Shown in pieces: positions 1-8,697 of a DNA stretch of 64,000 bases. Source of the DNA: Clostridiales bacterium (GTDB lineage: Bacteria > Bacillota > Clostridia > Christensenellales > Borkfalkiaceae); assembly GCA_015069615.1 (NCBI GenBank), contig SVIF01000005.1, positions 1-64,000 of the forward strand, in the 5' to 3' direction. Position 1 is the first letter of the stretch. Each line of letters starts with the position of its first letter. The notes beneath the pieces are model-generated. The model did not search any database. It was not told the origin of the DNA and worked only from the letters and a program-made list of their open reading frames with translations. The translations under genes and the position numbers were made by a program.

Positions 1-2
1 CG

Positions 3-164
3 GTACCTCCCACGGTAGCGCCCAGTGATGCTCCTTCGGTAGCGCCTTCTGTTGTACAAGAAGGTGGATGTAAGAGTTGTAGAAAGGCATCTGCGCAATC
101 TTTAGCGTTCTTGGCTTCGGTAATGGCGTTGACTTCGGTGATGCTGTTTGGCAAAAAGCGTTAA
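3..164 (+). CDS. C-terminal end of a surface protein (5' truncated by window edge): VAPS-type Pro-rich linker then GGCKSCRKASAQSLAFLASVMALTSVMLFGKKR
   Basis: Open frame from window start to TAA at 162-164; Pro/Val/Ser repeats followed by hydrophobic segment and KKR tail resembling a C-terminal surface-anchor signal. Confidence 0.7.
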   Translation, partial: VPPTVAPSDAPSVAPSVVQEGGCKSCRKASAQSLAFLASVMALTSVMLFGKKR

Positions 165-201
165 AAGGCGTATCTGCTACGCATTTCTACGTTTCTGCTT
201 T

Positions 202-247
202 GGCGTTGGACTTCGATAACCAATAAGGTTCATCTCATCCCAACGCC
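202..247. repeat. Hairpin repeat element, copy 0 (GGCGTTGG...AACC-AATAA-GGTT...CCAACGCC)
   Basis: Inverted repeat; shares the AACC-n5-GGTT core and CGAGCCTTG/CTCCGCCACCTTTT flanks with copies at 54.5-55.0 kb. Confidence 0.8.
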
Positions 248-360
248 TTCGCGAGCCTTGAACTGCTTGCACCTACACCTTTTAAGGATATGCAAGATTT
301 GTCCTGCTTGGTTCTCCGCCACCTTTTGGGGGAAACGGTAAGCAAATAAAAAACAAAAAA

Positions 361-392
361 CACGCCCTTGACGGCCTTCCGTCAAGGGCGTG
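361..392. terminator. Bidirectional intrinsic terminator CACGCCCTTGACGG-cctt-CCGTCAAGGGCGTG
   Basis: Perfect stem with A/T tracts on both sides, between convergent genes. Confidence 0.85.
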
Positions 393-438
393 TTACTTTT
401 TATGATAATTTCGTATTTTTTCGTGTCTTCTTATCCGT

Positions 439-2322
439 TTAATTTAGCATTTCGGCGCATTGTTCCCAGTCTTCGTAAAGGTGGGTAAGGGTTTCTTGCG
501 CTTCTTCTAATCGGGTAAGTAAGGGTTGTAGTTTTGTATAATCAGTGGCGATTTCGGGCAAGGAAATTTGCGCGTTCATTTCTTCAATTTCCTGTTCTAT
601 CGTGGAAATTTTCTTTTCTAACTCGCGCACTCTGTTTCTGGCTTGGGCTTCTTCCGCACGTTCTTTTTTACTGCGGAAACCTTCCACCTTTTTTTCGTCT
701 TTGCACTTTTCGGCTACGGGCTGATTTGTCTCTTCTTCTTGCTTTAAGCGTTGTACGTACCCGTCGTAATTTCCCTCGTATTCGGTAATGCCCGCGGGGG
801 AAAGCAAGAATACGCGGGTTGCCACGGCGTTAATAAAATACCGGTCGTGCGAAACGAACACGATAGTACCGGGGAATTCAATTAGCGCGCTTTCCAAACT
901 TTCGCGCGAGCCTAAGTCTAAGTGGTTGGTAGGTTCGTCCAAAAGTAGCGTGTTCGCGTGTTTCGCTTGTACAAGTGAAAATTCCAGTTTGGCACGTTCC
1001 CCGCCCGAAAGTTCTTTTACGCGTTTTTCTACGGCGTCGTCCTTAAACAGCATTCTGCCCAAAATACTTCTAACTTCGGTAACCGAAAAGCGGTGGTTGC
1101 GTTCCCACAGTTCGCTAAGAACGGTGTTTTCGGGGTTTAGGTCGCTATTTTCTTGGTCGTAGTAAGCAAGGGTTACGCCCCCGCCCCAAGGAAATTTACC
1201 GTTTACCAAGGCTTTTATCAGCGTACTTTTACCAGTTCCGTTTTTGCCGATAATGGCAACGCGTTCCCCCCTTCGCACCGAAAAATTAAGGTTAGGACAA
1301 AGTACTTTATTTTCCACGGATAGGGTGGCGTTTTGCACGCTAAATACTTGTTTCATACTTTCGGTATGCTGGGTAAAGCGGAAAACGGGGGGCTGCATAC
1401 GGGGTTTTGGGGGAGCAAGCCGTTCTATTTGTGCCATACGGTGGATGCGCGATTTCGCACTTTTCGCGGTGGTAGCGCGTACCAAATTGCGGTCCACGTA
1501 ATCTTGCATTTTACTAAGTTCTTCCACCTGTTTTTCATATGCCCTTCGGTAGGCATAATCCGCTTCTTCCCGCAAGATTTTATACTTCGTGTAATTCCCT
1601 TCGTAAGCGGTCAAATTACCGCTTTCTATTTCAAAGATGCGCGTTACCGTTTTATCCAAAAAATAACGGTCGTGCGAAACGGTGATTACCGCGCCTTTAT
1701 ACGAAAGCAAAAAGTCTTCCAAAAAGGCAAGCGTGGTTAAATCCAAGTGGTTGGTTGGTTCGTCAAGAAGAAGTAAATCGGGGGATTCAAGCAGTAATTT
1801 CGCAAGCTCCACGCGGGTGCGTTCCCCCCCCGAAAGGGTAGCGATTAAGCGATCCGAAAAGGGGGTAAGATTTAGCCCTGCAAGCACCGTTTTAACGCGG
1901 ATTTCGGCGGTGTAACCGTCCTCTGCCGCCACCACGTTTTTTAAGCGTTCGTATTCAATAGAAAGCGCTTTAAATTGCGCGCCGTTTTCTTCGGTCTCAG
2001 CAAGCAAGGTTTCTACGTCGCGCATGCGTGCGATTGCGTTGGTGCTTTTAGAAAACACTTGCATCATTTCTTCAAACACGGTGCGGGGGGAATCAATACT
2101 GCCGTTTTGTTTTAGGTAACCCACGCTTGCGCTTTTCAAGCGGTAAATTTCCCCGCTGTCGGGCGAAAGCTGCCCCGTAATTAGTTTCAGTAAGGTGGAT
2201 TTTCCCGCGCCGTTTGCGCCCACAAGCCCGATTTTTTCCCCTTCTTCTACCGAAAAGGAAATATCGGATAAAAAATCCCCGTCCGTATATCCAAAATTAA
2301 CGTTTGTAAAATTCAGCAGCAT
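439..2322 (-). CDS. ABC-F family ATP-binding cassette protein (two ABC domains)
   Basis: 627 aa; two Walker A motifs ([18 protein letters not shown]), LSGGE signatures, [12 protein letters not shown], charged C-terminal coiled coil. Confidence 0.93.
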   Translation of the reverse strand: MLLNFTNVNFGYTDGDFLSDISFSVEEGEKIGLVGANGAGKSTLLKLITGQLSPDSGEIYRLKSASVGYLKQNGSIDSPRTVFEEMMQVFSKSTNAIARMRDVETLLAETEENGAQFKALSIEYERLKNVVAAEDGYTAEIRVKTVLAGLNLTPFSDRLIATLSGGERTRVELAKLLLESPDLLLLDEPTNHLDLTTLAFLEDFLLSYKGAVITVSHDRYFLDKTVTRIFEIESGNLTAYEGNYTKYKILREEADYAYRRAYEKQVEELSKMQDYVDRNLVRATTAKSAKSRIHRMAQIERLAPPKPRMQPPVFRFTQHTESMKQVFSVQNATLSVENKVLCPNLNFSVRRGERVAIIGKNGTGKSTLIKALVNGKFPWGGGVTLAYYDQENSDLNPENTVLSELWERNHRFSVTEVRSILGRMLFKDDAVEKRVKELSGGERAKLEFSLVQAKHANTLLLDEPTNHLDLGSRESLESALIEFPGTIVFVSHDRYFINAVATRVFLLSPAGITEYEGNYDGYVQRLKQEEETNQPVAEKCKDEKKVEGFRSKKERAEEAQARNRVRELEKKISTIEQEIEEMNAQISLPEIATDYTKLQPLLTRLEEAQETLTHLYEDWEQCAEMLN

Positions 2323-2352
2323 AATTTTTTAAGTTTCTCCCAAAATAACGGT

Positions 2353-2538
2353 ATGAAAAAAAGAAGTTACGGCTTTTTGTGCGCCGTGGAAAACGCTTTG
2401 TTTACCTGCCCTTTTTCTAAATGCGGAAAACTAACGCATACTTTGGTAAAAGAAAAACTGCGCTTTTATAAACAACACGGGCATGCTTATAAGGCCAACA
2501 AGTGCAAAAGCGAACTTAATAATCCCAATCGGGAATAA
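2353..2538 (+). CDS. Possible small Cys/His-containing protein (61 aa)
   Basis: Host-like codon usage in an otherwise intergenic gap; CPFSKCG and HGHAYKANKC; no clear ribosome-binding site; overlaps the 3' end of the opposite gene by 23 bp. Confidence 0.3.
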   Translation: MKKRSYGFLCAVENALFTCPFSKCGKLTHTLVKEKLRFYKQHGHAYKANKCKSELNNPNRE

Positions 2539-3370
2539 AACTTTCGCTTGAGGAAGCGCGTTCTTGCAAAAATAGGCGGGGGAAGGCTAAACTTTCCACT
2601 TCGCACGTTACCCGTTCGTATTCGCGCTTGGTTAAGGGGCGTTGCAGTTCGGGGAAGCGGTCAATTTCCCCAAAGGGGGTATATTGCGCCATTACGGATA
2701 GATACGCCGTTTGGGGCAAGGTTTCCTTTAAGTGCCGTAAAATAGCGCGCGTATCGGGCAAGTTCATGGGAAGCACCAAATGCCGTACGATTACGCCCGA
2801 AAGCATTTTGTCGTCCTCCCGCAAAACGCAAGGCTTTTTCGCCATAAACGAAAGGGCCTTTTTCGCTACCGCAAAATAATCCGCTTTGCCCGTGTACCGC
2901 TTGGATACTTCGGGGGCGAAAAACTTCATATCGGGCAAGTAAATATCCACAAACGGGTCTATTTTTTCTAAGGTTTCCACCCGTTCGTAGCCGTGCGTGT
3001 TATACACCACGGGGATAGAAGGGCGGTAAATAGAAAACGCCTTGATAAGGCTATCCACCGCGTGCGTGGGGTTTACCAAATTGATATTTTCCGCGCCCAT
3101 TTCTTCTAACTCGCGGAAAACCCCTGCTAATTCTTCGGGGGTGAACACCTTTCCGCGTAGGCTTCGTGAAAGTTCGTAATTCTGGCAAAATACGCATTTT
3201 AAAGAGCAGCCCGTAAAAAATACCGCACCGCTACCGTTTTTATGGCTAATGGGTGGTTCTTCGTAAAAATGAAGGCCGTATTTGGCAAGGCGAACGCCCT
3301 TTTCTCCGCACGCACCTACTTTTTTTTCGCGGTCCACCCCGCAAGCGTTTGGACAAAGTGTACATTTCAT
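2516..3370 (-). CDS. Radical SAM protein, PflA-like
   Basis: MKCTLCPNACGVDR... and CSLKCVFCQNYELS (CxxxCxxC); internal start at 3370. Confidence 0.88.
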   Translation of the reverse strand: MKCTLCPNACGVDREKKVGACGEKGVRLAKYGLHFYEEPPISHKNGSGAVFFTGCSLKCVFCQNYELSRSLRGKVFTPEELAGVFRELEEMGAENINLVNPTHAVDSLIKAFSIYRPSIPVVYNTHGYERVETLEKIDPFVDIYLPDMKFFAPEVSKRYTGKADYFAVAKKALSFMAKKPCVLREDDKMLSGVIVRHLVLPMNLPDTRAILRHLKETLPQTAYLSVMAQYTPFGEIDRFPELQRPLTKREYERVTCEVESLAFPRLFLQERASSSESFIPDWDY

Positions 3371-3434
3371 ACCGCCATTATACTGAAAAACACGCAAAAA
3401 GGCAACCAAAGTACGGCTTTTTTTATAAGAAAGA

Positions 3435-3463
3435 TTGACTACGATAAAAAAAAGTGGTACAAT
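3435..3463 (+). promoter_or_regulatory. Sigma-A type promoter TTGACT-N17-TACAAT upstream of rhamnulokinase
   Basis: Consensus hexamers with 17-bp spacer, ~30 bp before the start codon. Confidence 0.7.
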
Positions 3464-3493
3464 TATGCAAAGCATAAAAAAGGAGCAATCACA

Positions 3494-4966
3494 ATGGCTG
3501 AAAAAAGAAAAGTTCTTGCATTTGACTACGGCGCTTCTTCGGGTAGGGCAATCGTTGGGGAATTTGACGGCAATAAAATTGCATTAAACGAAATTCACCG
3601 CTTTTTAAACGAACCCGTTACCGTAAGCGGTTCTATGTATTGGGATATTTTAAGGCTGTACCACGAATTAAAGCAGGGGATCTTAAAATGCGACGCGCTT
3701 GGCGGTGCGGATGCAATGGGGATTGATACTTGGGGCGTGGACGTAGGCTTTTTAGATAAGGATGGGAAATTATTAAACAACCCCTTCCACTATCGCGATT
3801 CGCACACCGAAAACGCGGTTGCACGCTTAGAACAAGTAATGCCCAAAAAGGACTTGTTTGCAAAGGTGGGGTTAGCCTTCCAAAAGTTTAACACCCTTTG
3901 CCAGTTGGTAACTATGAAGGATAACGGCAACGTTGCGCTGGAAAACGCGAAGAAAATGCTGTTTATTCCCGACTTATTTAACTATTTCTTAACCGGGGAA
4001 GCGGCAACCGAATTTACCATTGCTTCCACCGCGCAAATGATCGTTCCCGGCAAAACGGAATGGGCAACGGACGTTCTTAACGCGTACGGCGTGAACACGG
4101 ATATGCTAACGGATATCGTACCTTGCGCATCCCGTTTGGGCAACTTATCCGAAAGTGTGATGGGGGAACTGGGCATTAAGAAAAACATGCCCGTAATTAA
4201 CGTTCCCGAACACGATACGGCTTCGGCTTTCGTTTCCGTACCCGCGGGCGAACGAAACGCAGCCTTCCTATCTAGCGGTACGTGGTCGCTGCTTGGCACC
4301 GAATTAGATCAGCCCATCTTAACCGAAGAAGCCATGCTTTCGGGTTACACCAACGAAGGGGGTATCGGTTGCAATATTCGCTTCTTGAAAAATATTATGG
4401 GGCTTTGGATTATCCAAGAATGCAAACGCTACTGGGATAAGCAAGGGGAAGTGCTTTCCTTTGCCCAAATTGCGGAAGGCGCGGCAAAGGTGCCCGCTTG
4501 TAAGTTCTTAATGAACCCGGATGCGGACGAATTTTTCTCCCCCTTTGAAATGCCCGTTAAAATTCAAAAATACTGTGCGGACCGCGGCTTACCCGTACCC
4601 GAAACCAAGTTTGAAATTGCACGTTGCATTTACGATAGCTTGGCTTTGGATTACAAGCACAATATTTTGGCGCTTGAAAAAATTACGGGCAAGAAAATTG
4701 AAGTGTTACATATCGTGGGCGGGGGCAGTAACAACGCAATGCTGAACCAAGCCACGGCAGACGCGCTGAATATCCCCGTAACCGCTGGCCCTTCGGAAGG
4801 AACTGCGCTTGGCAACATTTTAACACAATTAATCTCGCTTGGGGATATTAAAAACCTTGCCGAAGCAAGACAGGTTGTGAAGAATTCTACGGATATCAAA
4901 GAATACCTTCCCAAGGATACCGCAACCTACGCGCAAGCTTACGAAAAGTTTATCAAACTTTTGTAA
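3494..4966 (+). CDS. rhaB: Rhamnulokinase (FGGY family)
   Basis: AEKRKVLAFDYGASSGRAIVGEFDG, GIDTWGVDVGFLD, VPEHDTASAFVSVPA, HIVGGGSNNAMLNQ; start at 3494 after AGGAG. Confidence 0.92.
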   Translation: MAEKRKVLAFDYGASSGRAIVGEFDGNKIALNEIHRFLNEPVTVSGSMYWDILRLYHELKQGILKCDALGGADAMGIDTWGVDVGFLDKDGKLLNNPFHYRDSHTENAVARLEQVMPKKDLFAKVGLAFQKFNTLCQLVTMKDNGNVALENAKKMLFIPDLFNYFLTGEAATEFTIASTAQMIVPGKTEWATDVLNAYGVNTDMLTDIVPCASRLGNLSESVMGELGIKKNMPVINVPEHDTASAFVSVPAGERNAAFLSSGTWSLLGTELDQPILTEEAMLSGYTNEGGIGCNIRFLKNIMGLWIIQECKRYWDKQGEVLSFAQIAEGAAKVPACKFLMNPDADEFFSPFEMPVKIQKYCADRGLPVPETKFEIARCIYDSLALDYKHNILALEKITGKKIEVLHIVGGGSNNAMLNQATADALNIPVTAGPSEGTALGNILTQLISLGDIKNLAEARQVVKNSTDIKEYLPKDTATYAQAYEKFIKLL

Positions 4967-4992
4967 TTTTTAAGAATACCAAACATAAGGAA

Positions 4993-5021
4993 AACACGGC
5001 GGAACGCGTTTCCGCCGTGTT
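4993..5021. terminator. Intrinsic terminator AACACGGCGGA...TCCGCCGTGTTT
   Basis: GC-rich inverted repeat after rhaB. Confidence 0.7.
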
Positions 5022-5051
5022 TCGCGTTTAGCGAAAAAAGGAGTACACACC

Positions 5052-5861
5052 ATGCGCTTTTTAGCGTTTGATATTGAGTGTGCGCGCGTAAGCAAAACGG
5101 CGGCGCACATTTTATCGTTCGGCTACGCCTTAGCGGACGAGAATTTTACGGTGTTGGAGCAAGAAGATATTCTAATCAACCCCGGAACCAAAATTTACGT
5201 ACATAATAAAAAGGGGGAGGGAATTGACCTACCCTATACGGACGAAGGCTTAAAAACCCAGCCCAAATTCCCCTTGGTGTACCGCCGTATTAGGGAACTA
5301 TTAGAAGATAGGGATACGGTAGTGGTAGGGCACGCCACTATGAACGACGCGCGCTATTTAAATTTGGATACCCAACGCTTTCACCTGCCCCCCATGCGGT
5401 TCAGTTTTTACGATACGCAACTACTTTGCGCGGGGGTTGCGGAAGATTATACCGCCTTTCGCGGTTTAGAACACATTGCAAAAGAGTGGGGGATTGAATA
5501 TAGCGCACATTGTTCTATGGAGGACGCGCTTTTAACCCTAAAAATTTTGCAAACTCTTTGCGAAAGGGAAGGGGGGTTCTTACCCATGATTCACCGCCTT
5601 GGGGTGGAAGCAGGGCACGTGATGGGGTACGAGGCAATCCCTTCCACCACCGCCGCGTACCGCGTAATTTTATTAGAACGCGAACGCAAAAAACAGCAAC
5701 GCCGTGAAAACTACGAAAAGATGATGGCTGCACGTGCAGCCAAGCGTGCAAGAAGGGAAAAACAAGCGCAAAGCGGGCATAAAAAGGCGCAAAATAAGGA
5801 AGTGGGAACGGAAAAGGCAAAAACTAGCCAAAATAAACAAGTTCCCCCCGAAAACGTTTGA
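5052..5861 (+). CDS. DnaQ-like 3'-5' exonuclease with Lys/Arg-rich tail
   Basis: FDIECAR, VVVGHATMNDARYL, HCSMEDALLTLKI (ExoI/II/III-like motifs). Confidence 0.8.
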   Translation: MRFLAFDIECARVSKTAAHILSFGYALADENFTVLEQEDILINPGTKIYVHNKKGEGIDLPYTDEGLKTQPKFPLVYRRIRELLEDRDTVVVGHATMNDARYLNLDTQRFHLPPMRFSFYDTQLLCAGVAEDYTAFRGLEHIAKEWGIEYSAHCSMEDALLTLKILQTLCEREGGFLPMIHRLGVEAGHVMGYEAIPSTTAAYRVILLERERKKQQRRENYEKMMAARAAKRARREKQAQSGHKKAQNKEVGTEKAKTSQNKQVPPENV

Positions 5862-5887
5862 CATTCCTTGTGCGCGTAGGGTATAAT
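5858..5887 (+). promoter_or_regulatory. Promoter TTGACA-N18-TATAAT for the amino-acid ABC operon
   Basis: Consensus hexamers; the -35 overlaps the TGA stop of the exonuclease gene. Confidence 0.8.
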
Positions 5888-5945
5888 AGATAGGCTAAAG
5901 CAATTTAGTATAGTAAAGTGATAAAATTTGAAGGAGAATCAAACT

Positions 5946-6815
5946 ATGAAAAAGATGGTACTTGCAATTCTTTCTGTAATCATGGTTACGCTTCTTGGCG
6001 TAATGACCGTTGGTTGCGGAAAAGAAGAATTAAACATGGGTAAAGAATGTCTTAAATTTGATTTGCAACAAACTGCACTTACGCAGTTGAAGGAAGGAAC
6101 GGTAGACGTAGCCGTTATTGACTCGGTAATGGCAGGCTATTATACTTCTACGGATGGAGATTTTGGTAGTCTTATGATTGTTCCCGATTTGGTTCTGGCT
6201 GAAGAACAATATGGGATTGCTGGCAGAAAGGAAGATAAGGCCTTGATGAGCCACATCAACCAAGGCTTAATCGAATTGTATAATTCGGGAGAATTGCAAC
6301 ATATTGCGGAACGCTTTGGGCTTGAAGATATTCTTGCTATCAACGCTGCAACTGTTGATTCGTTTGCTTCGGAATCGGCAGGAGACACCAGTTTTTCTGA
6401 AATTTGCAATCGCGGTAAAATCGTAATTGGATGGACGGATTTTGAACCCATTGCTTTCTATGATGACTATAATAATTTTACTGGATTTGATACCGAACTT
6501 GCTCGTGCTGTGGTAAATGTTTGGAATCAAGGTTCCACCAGCATTGAAATTGAGTTTTATGAAATTTTAGATTGGAATACGAAAGAAGCGTTATTAGACG
6601 CTGGGACTATTGACTTAATTTGGAATGGATTGACCATTACGCCTGAACGTTCGGCAGAAATGTGTATTTCCGTACCTTATCTTTATAACAAGCAAGTTGC
6701 AGTAATTCGCAGCGAAGATAGTCAAAAATACACAGACAAGGAATCTATGAGTAAAGCTGTTATCGGCGTTGAAGGTGGTTCTGCTGGTGAAAGCGTGGTT
6801 GTTAAAAAGAAATAG
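5946..6815 (+). CDS. Amino-acid ABC transporter substrate-binding lipoprotein with circularly permuted domain order
   Basis: Signal peptide + lipobox (VGC); first half matches the C-terminal part and second half the N-terminal part of SBP_bac_3 proteins; followed by permease and ATPase. Confidence 0.85.
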   Translation: MKKMVLAILSVIMVTLLGVMTVGCGKEELNMGKECLKFDLQQTALTQLKEGTVDVAVIDSVMAGYYTSTDGDFGSLMIVPDLVLAEEQYGIAGRKEDKALMSHINQGLIELYNSGELQHIAERFGLEDILAINAATVDSFASESAGDTSFSEICNRGKIVIGWTDFEPIAFYDDYNNFTGFDTELARAVVNVWNQGSTSIEIEFYEILDWNTKEALLDAGTIDLIWNGLTITPERSAEMCISVPYLYNKQVAVIRSEDSQKYTDKESMSKAVIGVEGGSAGESVVVKKK

Positions 6816-6883
6816 TTAGTTATTAAAATTATACAAAGAGGTCCGCCGCAAAGTTCTTTTGCGGCGGAAATTCGGTAAAGAAT

Positions 6884-7570
6884 ATGAAATATTTTTCAGA
6901 TTATATTTATTCGTTGATAGAAGGCTTCGGTAACACGGTTCTTCTTTTTTCGATTACACTTTTGTTGGCGCTGCCATTGGGGCTATTACTTGCGTTCGGC
7001 TCTATGTCCCGCTTGCGCCCCGTAAAATATACTGTAAAAGGGTTTATTTGGATTATCCGCGGTACGCCCCTAATGTTGCAGATTTTATTGGTTAGTTTTT
7101 TGCCTTCCTTACTGTTCAAACTGAAAAACGTTGAAGTGGCTGATTTTTTTGGTTTATCTACCATTAGTTTAATGTTTTTGTTCGTTGCGATAGCGTTTAG
7201 TATAAATTATTCTTGTTATTTTTCGGAAATTTTCCGCGCGGGGATTGAAGGCGTTTCGGTTGGGCAAACCGAAGCGGGGGAAGTGCTTGGGCTATCCAAA
7301 GGGCAAATCTTTTCGCGCGTTATCCTAATGCAAGTGGTAAAGCGCACCGTTCCCCCCATGAGTAACGAAATCATTACGCTGGTTAAGGATACGGCGCTTG
7401 CCCGCGTTTTGGGTGTGATAGACTTATTAGTATCTTCACAATTAGCGGTAAATGATTACGCCGTGTTAGCTCCACTTGTTTGGGCGGCACTCTTCTACTT
7501 GGTGTTCAACGGCTTGCTTACCCTTTTGTTTGGGTTCGTGGAACGCAAGCTTTCGTATTATAAGGTGTAA
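6884..7570 (+). CDS. Amino-acid ABC transporter permease (HisM/GlnP type)
   Basis: Hydrophobic; FRAGIEGVSVGQTEAGEVLGLSKGQIFSRVILMQ (EAA loop). Confidence 0.93.
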   Translation: MKYFSDYIYSLIEGFGNTVLLFSITLLLALPLGLLLAFGSMSRLRPVKYTVKGFIWIIRGTPLMLQILLVSFLPSLLFKLKNVEVADFFGLSTISLMFLFVAIAFSINYSCYFSEIFRAGIEGVSVGQTEAGEVLGLSKGQIFSRVILMQVVKRTVPPMSNEIITLVKDTALARVLGVIDLLVSSQLAVNDYAVLAPLVWAALFYLVFNGLLTLLFGFVERKLSYYKV

Positions 7571-7573
7571 ACT

Positions 7574-8371
7574 ATGGCTTTTTTAGAAGTAAAAAACGTA
7601 TATAAAGCGTTTGGAAAAAAGGAAGTATTAAAGGGCGCATCTTTCACCTTGGGAAAGGGGGAAGTGCTTGCCATTATCGGATCTTCGGGGAACGGCAAAA
7701 GTACTCTTCTGCGCATTTTGAATTCCTTGGAATTTGCAGACCAAGGGGAAGTATGGTTAAACGGCGAACTCTTGATAGAAGGGGGAAAACCCGTAAAGGA
7801 AAAGGAACTGCGTGCAAAACGCAAACACTTTGGTATGGTGTTCCAGTCCTTCCATTTATTCCCGCAGTATAACGCGCTAAACAACGTGGCGCTTGCCCCC
7901 ACCATTTTGGCAAAGGAAGAAGCCAAAAAACTGCCCTGGAAGGAACGGAAAGCCGCCCGCGCAAAAGCAAGGGAAAACGCCCTAACTTTGGCAAACGAAT
8001 TACTTGACCGCGTGGGGCTTTCCGATAAAAAGGAAAACTACCCGTGCGAACTTTCGGGTGGGCAGTGCCAACGCGTGGCAATCGCGCGCGCATTAGCGTT
8101 ATCCCCCGATATTTTGTGCTTTGACGAACCTACTTCCGCATTAGACCCCGAACTTACGGGGGAAGTGCTAAAGGTAATCCGTGGCTTAAAGCATGCGGAT
8201 AGAACCATGATTTTGGTTACGCACGAAATGCAGTTTGCAAAATCTGTTGCGGATAAGGTGCTATTTATGGCTAACGGTATTGCCGAAGAATTTGGCACGC
8301 CCGAAGAAGTGTTTGAAAACCCCAAAAGTGAACTTACGAAAGCCTTCCTTGCAGGTTATAGTGAAGAATAA
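7574..8371 (+). CDS. Amino-acid ABC transporter ATP-binding protein (GlnQ type)
   Basis: GSSGNGKST, LSGGQCQRVAIARAL, LCFDEPTSALDPE. Confidence 0.94.
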   Translation: MAFLEVKNVYKAFGKKEVLKGASFTLGKGEVLAIIGSSGNGKSTLLRILNSLEFADQGEVWLNGELLIEGGKPVKEKELRAKRKHFGMVFQSFHLFPQYNALNNVALAPTILAKEEAKKLPWKERKAARAKARENALTLANELLDRVGLSDKKENYPCELSGGQCQRVAIARALALSPDILCFDEPTSALDPELTGEVLKVIRGLKHADRTMILVTHEMQFAKSVADKVLFMANGIAEEFGTPEEVFENPKSELTKAFLAGYSEE

Positions 8372-8396
8372 AAATCAAAAAATAATATAAATCTTT

Positions 8397-8425
8397 AAAA
8401 CTCGGCACAATAGCCGAGTTTTTTA
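8397..8425 (+). terminator. Intrinsic terminator ACTCGGC-acaata-GCCGAGTTTTTTA
   Basis: Stem-loop plus T-tract after the ABC operon. Confidence 0.88.
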
Positions 8426-8435
8426 TTTGAAATTA

Positions 8436-8464
8436 TTGACGAAAAATGGAAGCTATGTTATACT
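8436..8464 (+). promoter_or_regulatory. Promoter TTGACG-N17-TATACT
   Basis: Near-consensus hexamers immediately upstream of leader RNA A. Confidence 0.75.
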
Positions 8465-8470
8465 TATTTA

Positions 8471-8681
8471 GCCAAACAAATCGAATAAAAGAAACAGGGG
8501 TATTTTATTTTTAGGAATATTCTGCCTTTTTTCGTGCAATCCTAACCTTAATGAATTTAGCAAAAGCGTAAATTCCACGGGTTAGGATATAAAGGCTTTG
8601 TCCCTATTTCTATTTCGATTTGTTTGGCGACAATCGGGGTTTGCGTTTTTCGGTGCGTTGACTTCGGTTGGCGCACTTTTT
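8471..8681 (+). ncRNA. Candidate structured leader RNA A with attenuator (class unidentified)
   Basis: 5'-terminal stem GCCAAACAAATCG/CGATTTGTTTGGC, inner ATCCTAACC/GGTTAGGAT hairpin, terminator GTGCGTTGAC-TTCG-GTTGGCGCAC-TTTTT, alternative pairing CAATCG/CGGTTG, then AGGAGG and CDS. Confidence 0.65.
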
Positions 8682-8697
8682 ATTTTAGGAGGGAATT

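Noticed and set aside
2353-2538. Confident annotation of the 61-aa ORF as a zinc-finger protein
   Set aside because: No clear ribosome-binding site and Cys/His spacing not matching a known finger; kept only as low-confidence CDS.
5515-5820. Antisense ORFs inside the exonuclease gene
   Set aside because: Codon pattern follows the plus-strand gene; no independent evidence.
8471-8681. Assigning leader A to a named riboswitch or T-box
   Set aside because: No AGGGTGGNACCGCG T-box sequence and no recognisable consensus of classes I know; left unclassified.
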